A stretch of 15,515 bases of DNA from Theristus sp. LFF4_11 (lineage: Eukaryota; Nematoda; Chromadorea; Monhysterida; Xyalidae), in contig JASANC010000948.1 of assembly GCA_030248135.1 (NCBI GenBank), forward strand, positions 1 through 15,515, read 5' to 3'. A program made the translations under genes and the position numbers. The notes under the pieces were generated by a model. It worked only from the letters and a program-made list of their open reading frames with translations. It had not been told where the DNA came from and ran no database searches. Positions 1-9,900 of this stretch are shown piece after piece (within the stretch, counting starts at the first letter, position 1; each line of letters starts with the position of its first letter).

Positions 1-4
1 CGCG

Positions 5-14
5 ATCCCAACCT
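5..14. repeat. Left target-site duplication ATCCCAACCT
   Basis: It is identical to 735-744 and directly abuts the AGAGATGT terminus, so it marks the insertion of the 15-734 element. Confidence 0.7.
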
Positions 15-734
15 AGAGATGTAAGGGTCAAAAAAAATTTTTTTTTAATTTTTTTTTAAAAAAGTAAAAAAATGAGCAAATTTTTTGAAATTTTTCCTTT
101 AATGTGCCCTGAAAATGCCGTTTTTGGCACAATTTTTCGAAAGTTCAACAAAAATTTTCTTTGACTTTACCTTGTCACTTAGTCTTCAACGCTGCAGGTG
201 GTATTCTGGATTGATTTATCGACTCTTTTCAGCCTTGGTGAGTGATGATCGACTCGCGCATTGAAGTACTTGAGCGTCGCAAAGGCTAGTTCAACAAATT
301 CCGATGTCGCTAAGGTGAGATAGAAGCAGAGAACTCACATTTACGCATCGTTTTTCAGGATCTCGAAAGGTCGAAATTGCACTGTCTGCCACTGCAAGCG
401 TAACTTCGTTGGTTGCTCGTTGCTGTTTCGCCTCGTGTCGTCAGCATGATCACACCGGTTTGTTGTTGAACTTGTTTCCGTGTTATTTGAGGTGAATTGA
501 GAGGCAAAACACGAGACGTGATGTCGTCGGTGGGAAATGGGGTCGCCGAAACCAAGTCTGAAATTTTCAACCTCCTCCCATATGAGTGGGGGTCATATGG
601 TAAGTCGGTGGCTCCTCAGATGGTGATATTCGGACTCCCTGAAAAATTCTGAACAACTTTCATTTTTAAAAAAAATTAAAAAAAATTTTTTTTTAAAGAA
701 AAAAAATAGAAAATTTTTTTTTCTTGACATCTCT
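15..734. mobile_element. Inverted-repeat DNA element (MITE-like) with 10-bp target duplication
   Basis: The ends are AGAGATGT (15-22) and its complement ACATCTCT (727-734). They are followed inward on both sides by imperfect A/T-run arms. The element is flanked by a perfect 10-bp direct repeat, ATCCCAACCT, at 5-14 and 735-744. Removing the element and one copy restores a normal intron end (…CCTGTATTTCTGATGTTCAACAG) before the first PDE12 exon. A 9-11 bp duplication is typical of Mutator-like elements. No transposase is encoded, so it is non-autonomous. The superfamily call is inference. Confidence 0.7.
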
Positions 735-744
735 ATCCCAACCT
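735..744. repeat. Right target-site duplication ATCCCAACCT
   Basis: It is the partner of 5-14 and lies just upstream of the branch/acceptor region of the PDE12 exon at 765. Confidence 0.7.
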
Positions 745-764
745 GTATTTCTGATGTTCAACAG

Positions 765-974
765 GCGCAGTCTCGTATCGCATCTGTTACCAGCCGCCAG
801 TTTTGCGTCGACTGGAACTGCCGGCCGTTTCGATGGTCGGCTGTCCCGTTGTGCCGAAATTCGACCTGTCCGGCGGCGCCAGCTCGCGACACGACTTTCG
901 TTGGTTTTGGTTCGTCGAGACGGAGCGCTCGATGGGCGCGTCAGTGAGCGACGTTACACGGAATGCGAACGATG
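765..974 (+). CDS. PDE12: PDE12-like exon 1 seen (N-terminal domain)
   Basis: It starts after the acceptor TTCAACAG and ends at a GTGTGT donor in phase 1. The reading runs VSYRICYQPPVLRRLELP and then MVGCPVVPKFDLSGG...FRWFWFVE. This lines up with the PDE12 region that carries an NPPAF..LQLP..IMAGFPVCPKL-type sequence just before the second part of the N-terminal domain. The upstream exon(s), including the true start codon, lie outside the window: the exon opens with two bases of a split codon. Confidence 0.82.
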
Positions 975-3900
975 GTGTGTGGGTGGGCACGCTTGTTTTG
1001 AATGAGAAAACTGCGCTGCACAGCTGTTGTGTGATTGGTTTTCGTGTTTTTTTTGAACAAGTTCGGAAAAATGCCCGAAGGGCATGAAAAAGACCAAATA
1101 TTATTTCAGAATGACACAGATAGAAAAGTGTGACACAAGGATTTTCACAAGATCAAACATTTTATGAAACGTGTGTGAACTGGAAAGTTACAAACTGAAA
1201 TAATATTTACGCCAATATCTTTTTTGTCATTCTCAAGGAAGACACAATCTCTGTACAAATTTTATCTCACTTCATTTTATGCTGCAAAAAATCATTTGCT
1301 GCTGTGAACATGCTCTTTTTATTTGTGAATACTGTATCAAATGATTTGCTTAATATGGTGTTTGCGGGCTGAACCCTTTTACGATGAGTGCGGTACTGCG
1401 GTCACAACCGGAGCCAGTGCCTTGAAATGACAAAAATATATTGACGTAAATATTATTTCAGTTTGTACCTTTCCAGTTCACACACGTTTCATAAAATGTT
1501 TGATTTTGTGAAAATCCTTGTGTCACACTTTTCTATCTGTGTCATTCTGAAATAATATTTGGTCTTTTTCATGCCCTTCGGGCATTTTTCCGAACTTGTC
1601 TTTTTCTTTTATATCTCAAAGAGTTTATAGGGTTTTAGCCTATCAGACGCAGCATAGTCGACTGCAATGGTTTCTGTTGCATTTGTACTCAGAGCAAGGA
1701 TTTTTAGGAGCAAACCCTTCCGTAAACCCTTTTCAACCCAGGCACGGGTTAATATCAGTTTTCACTAGTTTTTCGCTATTTTGCACCTAAACTATAGCCT
1801 ATCAGACGCAGCATAGTTGACTACAATGGTTTCCGTTGCATTTGTAATCAGAACAACGTTTTTTAGGAGGAAGCCCTTCACGGGGACCCTTGTCAACCCA
1901 GGCACGGGTTAATATTCGCTTTTTGTTATTTGGCACCTAAACTATAGCCTATCAGACGCAGCATAGTCGATTACATGGATACCGTGGAATTTGAAATCGG
2001 AACAACGTTTTTTTAAAAGGAAACCCTTTACGGGGACCCTTTTCAACCCAGGCACGGGTTAATATCAGCTTTTCGCTATTTGGCACCTAAACTATAGCCT
2101 ATCAGACGTAGCATAGTCGATTACATGGATACCGTGGAATTTGAAATCAGAACAACGTTTTTCAGGAGGAAACCCTTTACGGGGACCCTTTTCAACCCAG
2201 GCACGGGTTAATATCAGCTTTCTGCTATTTGGCACCTAAACTATAGCCTATCAGACGCAGCATAGCCGATTACATGGATACCGTGGAATTTAAAATCAGA
2301 ACAACGTTTTTTAGGAGGAAACCCTTTACGGGGACCCTTTTCAACCCAGGCACGGGTTAATATCAGCTTTTCGCTATTTGGCACCTAAACTATAGCCTAT
2401 CAGACGCAACATAGTCGATTACATGGATACTGTGGAATTTGAAATCAGAACCACGTTTTTTAGGAGGAAACCCTTTACGGGGACCCTTTTCAACCCAGGC
2501 ACGGGTTAATATCAGCTTTCTGCTATTTGGCACCTAAACTATAGCCTATCAGACGCAGCATAGTCGATTACATGGATACCGTGGAATTTGAAATCAGAAC
2601 AACGTTTTTTAGGAGAAAACCCTTTACGGGGACCCTTTTCAACCCAGGCACGGGTCAATATCAGTTTTTTGCTATTTGGCACCTAAACTATAGCCTATCA
2701 GACGCAGCATAGCCGATTACATGGATACCGTGGAATCTGAAATCAGAACAACGTTTTTTTAGGAGGAAACCCTTCCGGGGACCCTTTTTATACCAGGCAC
2801 GGGTAAAAACAGTATCCTTTTCAACCCCGGCACAGGTAAAAAACAATGTTTCACAATTCAGCACTTAGCCTATCAGACGCAGCATGGTCGATTACATGAA
2901 TACCGTGGAATATGAAATTAGAACAACGATTTTTACCAGGAAACCCCTTAAAGGGCACTCTTTTTATACCCGGCACGGGTAAAAACAGTTTTTTCACAAT
3001 TCGGCACCTAGCCTATCAGACGCAGCATGGTCGATTACATAGGATACCGTACAATTTGGAATTCGAATTTGAACACAACTTTAGATTTTTTGTGGACACC
3101 GAAACGGTTGACAACAACAACAACGACAACAACAACCTGAATTTTTTTCGGTTTTTTTGTTCTGTAAAATCACAGAAGCAACCGATGTTTAATTTTTTGG
3201 TTTGGATGGATAGGGTATCGGGCCACCTTAGCACAGCAAATAGCATTTCTTGGTTTAGTCATTTATCATGAATGTTATGGTCGATTGAAATTTCAAAATA
3301 TTCGCAATGAGCTTTCTGAAATAATATTGTGGGACTGCGCTGCCGCGCGTCCCACGATTCTGAAATCCAGCGCTGTGTGACTGGTTTTCGTTTTTTTCTT
3401 CATTCTGAAAAACTCACCGTATTCCATTCAGACGTCTGTCCGTTCGCCTGGTCCGGTTGGTCGTTTCGCGGCGAATGCTACGCGTATCAGCCCACTGGCG
3501 ACGATGTCGGCCGGAGATTGGCGTTGATCGTCGACGCTGGTCCGCATGCGATGGCTGTCTGCACTCAAATGCAAAACGATGAGGCGGTCGCGGAGGCACC
3601 GGCTAAGTGGCTCTTTGATGCGCGACAGCGGCTGTGCGAGACGCCGTTTCGAGCGGACGACAGACGGTGGGCGGGGACTGGGATTGGCTTAGGATTGGGA
3701 TTGCCGCCATCACGCTTTCGGAAGTGAACCCAGTTGCAAAGCCTACGTTGTTGGGAGCAGCTCAACCAGCGGGTCGCCTGATCTCCAAGGAGGTCTGACT
3801 TCTCTTAAAAAATAATATTTCTTTTGGAATCTTACATGGTGAACTGTCAATCGATGATATCGATGCGAAATTCACAATGCGAACGAAAAACAAACTAACC

Positions 3901-6900
3901 AGTTGCTCAGTTCAAGCGATTCTTAATGTGTCTCTTTTTCAGATACCGCCTAATGTCGTATAATGTGCTCGCTGACATGTATCTCAACTTGAAATTACCG
4001 CAGGATGAGTTGTTCTTTCCGTACTGTGACGTGCAATACCAATCTGCCGCATATCGCTATTTGCTGCTGCAGAAGGAACTGCCCGGTAAGGTACTTGGTG
4101 TCGTCGTCACCATTTTTCTTGCTCTTAAAATAGTGATACGTATGAGGTGTAAGTGCTCAATGACAGAAGACTGGTGTACAAACGTGGAGCCACCAGCTTT
4201 CTGTGTGTGTGCTGCGGTCTTATTTGTCTAATATTGTGGATTTATTCAAACGTGTCCGGACTAAAATGACGTCATTTTCTTTAAAAACGCCCGTTTGTCA
4301 AAGTACAGGCACTAAAATGTCAGTTTGGTGTGACTGATTCGGCATTCACCATTTGTTTAAGATAAGCAATCGGCTAAACGGAAAGTCTGGTTTGCTGTGA
4401 ACGGCAAGCGCATGTTTTGCGGCACATGACGTCATTTCAGTGGGACACGTTTAAAAAAATAGGTCATAATTAATTGGTCACGCAGTTTGTTCTGCAGTTC
4501 CTATCTTTAATGACTGAATCCAACTGATCAGCGGCTGAAAAAAAAGCGATTGACAAAGAAAATATTTACCAAAATTTCCGGTTACAACGCTGACATCATG
4601 TGCCTGCAAGAAGTCGACCATCGACTGCATAACCGCTATTTGGTCAACTGGTTGCCGCTGTGCGGATGGACGATAACAACACAAATGAAGGGTAATCGCG
4701 TGAACGAAGGCTGTGTGCTGCTCTATCGAACGGACAGATTCAAGTGAGCGGTTTTGCGGGCATTGGTCGCATTTGAGTTTCATTGGAATCTCGTTGGTGT
4801 GCACTGATTGGCTCCCCATATTGGCTGTGTAATGCGCAGCCACTAATGGGAAACCAATCAAAGTGCTTGATTTGAATTTTCTGCGCGAAAAACCAAACGA
4901 ACACAATGCCAACACAAAATGAGTACGTGGGTGTTGTTGTTGGATTTGAATTTGATTGGCGCAAGTGTCTTGACGCCGCCACCAATCAGGCTTGCTGAAT
5001 ACAAGTTCTGAAATTCGTTACCACACACCAAGTGTCAATCAGTGCTTGCAGGCATTTATACAGTCGTTCTATTGGTCTCAGCGATTATCTCCAAGAAAAC
5101 CCCAAAAACCGCGGTTTTCCCCAGTACATTAGTTAAAACTCAGGAGGGCTCAGGGGGGGGGGGTGGGGGGCGGGGGGTGTGGGGGGTGAAATTTTTTTTT
5201 TGTTTTTATTATTTTTTTGGTTTTTGTTTTGTTTTTTTTTGGGGGGGGTGGGGTTTTTTTTTTTTTGGCGGTGGGTGGTGGGGTGGGCGGGGGGGGGCTA
5301 TAATATAGAGTGTCTTTAGAGGTTGCGCCAATGGAGACTATGGTCAACTACGGATTGTATGCTGAGCTGTGTTTGCGAATGGAATAAAGCGCTATGTCTG
5401 GCTTTGGAGCGCTGAAGACGCGACGCGCGCGCGCAGGCTTGTAAGGTAGTATTTATTCGCTGCTCTTCCACGCAGCGTGACACATTTGTCGTCGCATGTA
5501 GTGTATGTTTCCGTCGCGCTTCTCCATCGGCGCTAGTTAAGTCAAATATAGTCAGTATGGGCGCGTGGCGTAAGGAATTATAAATTATAATCTTTTTGAT
5601 AAGTGCGCAGAAAACTGACCTTAATATAGACCTCGGCATAGCTTGCATGGAATAGCCATTGGAAAAAGTCAAGATTAGAAAAAGTAATAACTATTAATGA
5701 ACGGTAAGCGCCAGCTCTAAGAAATGAAAGTGACTCCAATCCGCCCACTGCCATGACATAAAAGGCAGTAACTCGTATGGCCCAGCGTTCACTTGCTCTC
5801 TCTCGCATCCGCTCAGTAAAACTAGTTTTTGACCTCTTACTCCTACCGGCCGCGCGAACTCCACCTGAACAGGACCGATCCACCCCGATAAGGTTTGAAT
5901 CACACTTCACCTTCACTTTATGGTAGCACCGTAACTGTTCAATTCGCCGGGGTAAGTGAACCCATCTTTTTTTGTTTTATTTTATTTTACATTTGACGGC
6001 TGCTCGGTACCCATTTGACTTGCTTTTATTGTTCTTGTTATATGCCCTGCATTTCTGTTCCGCAATTATTTAACGCGCGTTCCTTTTATAGCTATTCTTT
6101 CTCCTATGGATAATAGTGATACCGAAAGCAGTGAGATCTCTCAAGCGCCTGATAATTCTATTCAAGATGTTCAATACGATTTATTGTTAATACGCGTTAA
6201 CGCCTTGCTTCAACAAACTAGTCAACTTGTTACCACCATCCAAGCTTTACTGACAAGTCTAGATGCGCATTTCCAAAATCTCACGTCGTCAAGAACACAA
6301 TCTCAAAGTACGTCACTGAATTAAAATTCACCCTACCAATTAAAATGTCTACTTCGTCACATCCAAAATTAAAGCCAGCGCTATCATATCCGATTCCTAA
6401 CGAATATCGTGACAATCAGTACATCTTAGACCAATTATCTGCCACCCATTCACAATTGGAAAAACTTCATCTCTGCCTATTCTTTGGCTCGCCTGACATT
6501 CTCACTTCAACAGTTGCAACAAATAGCTATTTTGCTTTACTCGAAAAGTTCCATCAAATCACTATAACAATGCTACATAACAACACCAGAGACCCCTGTT
6601 CGCCCACTTGTTCACGCGCTCAATCGCTGTCTCACTCATGTTCACAATAATTCATATTACATATTTTCTCTTCAGTCAAACTTTCAATTGCCCATGTCTG
6701 AACCCGCGCCACTTGATGACCCCATCTCTCATAGAGAATACCGTTCATTAGCTCGTGATTTAAAACGTGTCATCAACTGTTACGAAACCAGCACTGAACG
6801 AATTAAAAACCTTTTGCAATCAATGTCGCAAGACGTGGAAACAGTACAGGAGCGCACCTGCATGATCGCGGATAGCAATTTAATGCCCAGCGCAGATCTC

Positions 6901-9900
6901 AAATATTTCACTGCTCGCTCACAGGATTTCGATGAATTTATCTCTATTTTTGAAATCGCATGCGACGCGCTTCAGTATGATGACAATAAAAGATTGCGCA
7001 CCTTACCTGTGTACCTGCGTGAAAACGCACTGGACGCATACAAAGAGCTCAGTACTACGCAAAAAGCCACTTACAAAGATTTGGTTAAAAATTTGAGAGA
7101 AAAATTTTACCCCGCTTTACACAACCGTTTCAGCCAAACGGTGTTAGCCAATCGTACACACAGGGAAAACGAATCCGTAAACGACTTTAGTCAAGAATTA
7201 AAGAAACTTGTGCAGGCTGCGTACCCCAAACTTGAAAAGGACAATTTAGACGAATTGCTCCTTTCCCACTTTTTGCAGAAATTGAAACCTAGCATTCGTT
7301 TTTACGTCAGCCTGCAAAACCCAAGCGATTTTAATGACGCGGTAGCAAAAAGCAAGCTAGTCGAAGCACAAACAGCACTTGAAACTGGACAAAATTTGCA
7401 CGAAACATCACAAACCTTCCGTGACGGAATACACTATTTGAATCATCACGATAATTCGTCACATGAACACGACACCAAAATGTCACCACAATCAGACAAT
7501 CATCGACTCGACACACTGGAAAAACAAATGTCAAAACTTTTGCAAACACAATCACCACAAACTCAGAAAACACATAACCGCATGCCATTCCAAAACTTAA
7601 CTTTTCAACCATACTAACAACACCCCGTCACCAAAAACCAAAAAAAACTAAAAAAAAAATGATTTTGTTCTTATAACATTATATTTTTTTTGTATTTTGC
7701 ACTGCGGCATGGTTTATGAAACATCAAATAACCATTTAATTTAATTTTTATATTTGTCTAATTTTCTTACTGAAGCTTGAGGACAAGCTTTTTATAACAA
7801 CCAGCCGACAACTGCACCTGTTTGTATTCGTATTCCCTTTTTATTATTCTTTTATTGTATCTTTTTTATTATTTTAATTGCTACCATTTATTTTATTTTT
7901 GTGACATAATATAATATAGTATAATATAGGCTATAATATAGAGTGTCTTTAGAGGTTGCGCCAATGGAGACTATGGTCAATTACGGATTGTATGCTGAGC
8001 TGTGTTTGCGAATGGAATAAAGCGCTATGTCTGGCTTTGGAGCGCTGAAGACGCGACGCGCGCGCGCAGGCTTGTAAGGTAGTATTTATTCGCTGCTCTT
8101 CCACGCAGCGTGACACATTTGTCGGCGCATGTAGTGTATGTTTCCGTCGCGCTTTTCCATCGGCGCTAGTTAAGTCAAATATATTCAGTATGGGCGCGTG
8201 GCGTAAGGAATTATAAATTATAATCTTTTTGATAAGTGCGCAGAAAACTGGCCTTGATATAGACCTCGGCATAGCTTGCATGGAATAGCCATTGGAAAAA
8301 GTCAAGATTAGAAAAAGTAATAACTATTAATGAACGGTAAGCGCCAGCTCTAAGAAATGAAAGTGACTCCAATCCGCCCACTGCCATGACATAAAAGGCA
8401 GTAACTCGTATGGCCCAGCGTTCACTTGCTCTCTCTCGCATCCGCTCAGTAAAACTAGTTTTTGACCTCTTACTCCTACCGGCCGCGCGAACTCCACCTG
8501 AACAGGACCGATCCACCCCGATAAGGTTTGAATCACACTTCACCTTCACTTTATCGGCACTGATTGGCTGCATGTGTAGGAAGAAATCGACCGATCGGCG
8601 AGCAGCGCTCGTATCACCGCCTTTTTTACCCGTTTTTACCGTCGAATTGTAAAATAGAGAATCTGTTTATTCTTTCGGTTGAAACTGACTGAAGTGTTGC
8701 GCCAATCGGTGAACCGAATTCAAAAGCAGCCAAATGTACAGTTTGCATATGATTCACAATGCCACTATGAATGGTTTGCGTATGTTTTCAGGTTGAATGC
8801 TTGCAAGCGCACTTCGACCCGTCGACATTGCTGGTGATCGGCAACACCCATCTGCACTTTCACCCGAGTCACGGACACATAAAACTACTGCAAACCGCAC
8901 TGATTGGCCGACGGATGGCGGAGATTGGCGAGCAAATGCAGGCGTTGGTATGGAGACACCACTGTTGTTCGCGTTGTTTTGTTTTGGTTGTGTTTGAAAT
9001 CGAGTCCGCCCCACCGTGGCGTGATGAAACGCGATCAATCACAATTTTTTTATGCTGGAGCAACGGGTGCATTGGGGTTTTTAAATGTTCTGTTTACATG
9101 TGAATCTATCGTTTTCTTTTTCGCTCACTGTGTTGGGAAATTTTAATCTAGCATGCTGATTGGCTGCATTTTGGCCAGTGTTCATCTCTCCTCTGCTGGT
9201 CAAAACTGTGCTGTTCTGGATCAGAGGGCACCATGGCAAAATCCACTCAGTCAGTCGGCTCACCAGTCACAAACAATCCTGATTATTGATTGGTCAGAAA
9301 AACTGTTTTAAACGTCCTGTTTAGCATCCGTCTGCGAACGTGGTACGAATACTGGCCGGCGACTTCAACAGCACACCGGAGTCGGACGTTTATAAACTGT
9401 TGCAAACTGGAACACTACGCTGCACTGAGTGGACGTCAGAGTTGAGCGACCAATTACAGCCGATCGATTTGAATTTACCGCTGAATTTCACGAACGCAAC
9501 CGGGACGCCGGAGTATACAACGTTGGTGGTGGTTTTTGGAATTTCTGGTTTTTTTTTCAAACCGATCACCCACATTACAAATCGACTGACATCATAATGT
9601 GTTTACCGAAAAGTCCACGTTTCACTTCCACAGTCAAAAACGCTGATTGGTTGGTGGCCTTCGATTTTGCGAAAAGTTCGCCGTTGCTGGTTGCCTCAAT
9701 CAACATGAGTCAATCAGTAAGATCTGTTGAATTATCAAAAAAGTGAAAGGAATTTCGCAATTTATGAGCTAGTCACATGACAGGGTGCTAAAAAAACCTT
9801 TCTTTGGTCTGCTCAACCAGTTAGCTCATTGTTTTTTCATACAGATCGCAAAAAAAAACCATAAAAATCGCCACTGTTCCAGTTTCACAAGGCACACGCG

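Larger units (their letters stand above)
975..3431 (+). other. PDE12 intron expanded by repeats
   Basis: This 2.46-kb intron is about five to ten times the size of the gene's ordinary introns. Nearly all of it is repeat: a long inverted repeat, a 150-bp tandem array, a short (ACA)n tract and a degenerate copy of the DNA flanking the insertion. No coding potential is evident. Confidence 0.75.
5296..8553 (+). mobile_element. Gag-only, non-autonomous LTR retrotransposon
   Basis: Two direct 625-bp LTRs (5296-5920, 7929-8553) flank a 2.0-kb interior. The interior holds a TGG-type primer-binding site at the LTR edge, three small ORFs on the + strand including a Gag, and no protease, reverse transcriptase, RNase H or integrase. 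This matches the layout of TR-GAG-type non-autonomous elements, which depend on a partner's pol. The LTRs differ at about six sites, so insertion is recent. No polypurine tract is obvious: the bases before the 3' LTR are a TATAATATAG repeat. A target duplication cannot be seen because the left flank is the G/T block. Confidence 0.85.
5124..8791 (+). other. PDE12 intron invaded by LTR retrotransposon
   Basis: About 3.7 kb between exon 5 and exon 6 is made up of a G/T-only block, the LTR retrotransposon, and about 240 bases of ordinary intron that may contain one 31-bp exon. The retrotransposon is in the same orientation as the gene, so its LTR signals (AATAAA at 5383-5388 and in the second LTR) could end PDE12 transcripts early. 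Confidence 0.7.

Noticed and set aside
355..570. 71-residue minus-strand ORF inside the 15-734 element
   Set aside because: Too short and without transposase motifs. The element looks non-autonomous.
1055..1064. GAACAAGTTC palindrome at the left end of the inverted-repeat element as a transposase site
   Set aside because: The right end does not extend the match past ACAAG, so the palindrome is partly flanking sequence.
1625..3060. Regular ~150-bp repeats read as a CRISPR-like array
   Set aside because: The entire unit is repeated, with no unique spacers, in a eukaryotic intron. This is a tandem satellite.
2912..3271. 119-residue ORF across the end of the tandem array
   Set aside because: It arises from repeat units and the (ACA)n tract. 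It has no domain, and the repeat consensus is not kept open in other copies.
5042..5347. Gly/Phe-rich and Pro/Lys-rich ORFs across the G/T block
   Set aside because: They are produced by homopolymer runs. Only the first part (5052-5123), in a different frame, has PDE12 similarity.
5578..5916. 112-residue minus-strand ORF in the 5' LTR, repeated at 8211-8573 in the 3' LTR
   Set aside because: Its presence in both LTRs follows from LTR duplication. It has no recognisable domain, and the frame runs out of the LTR into different sequence at one end.
7760..7876. Hydrophobic open frame after gag as a remnant pol or envelope
   Set aside because: Only the short LEDK-like piece is suggestive. The rest is T-rich sequence translating to Phe/Leu/Tyr by composition.
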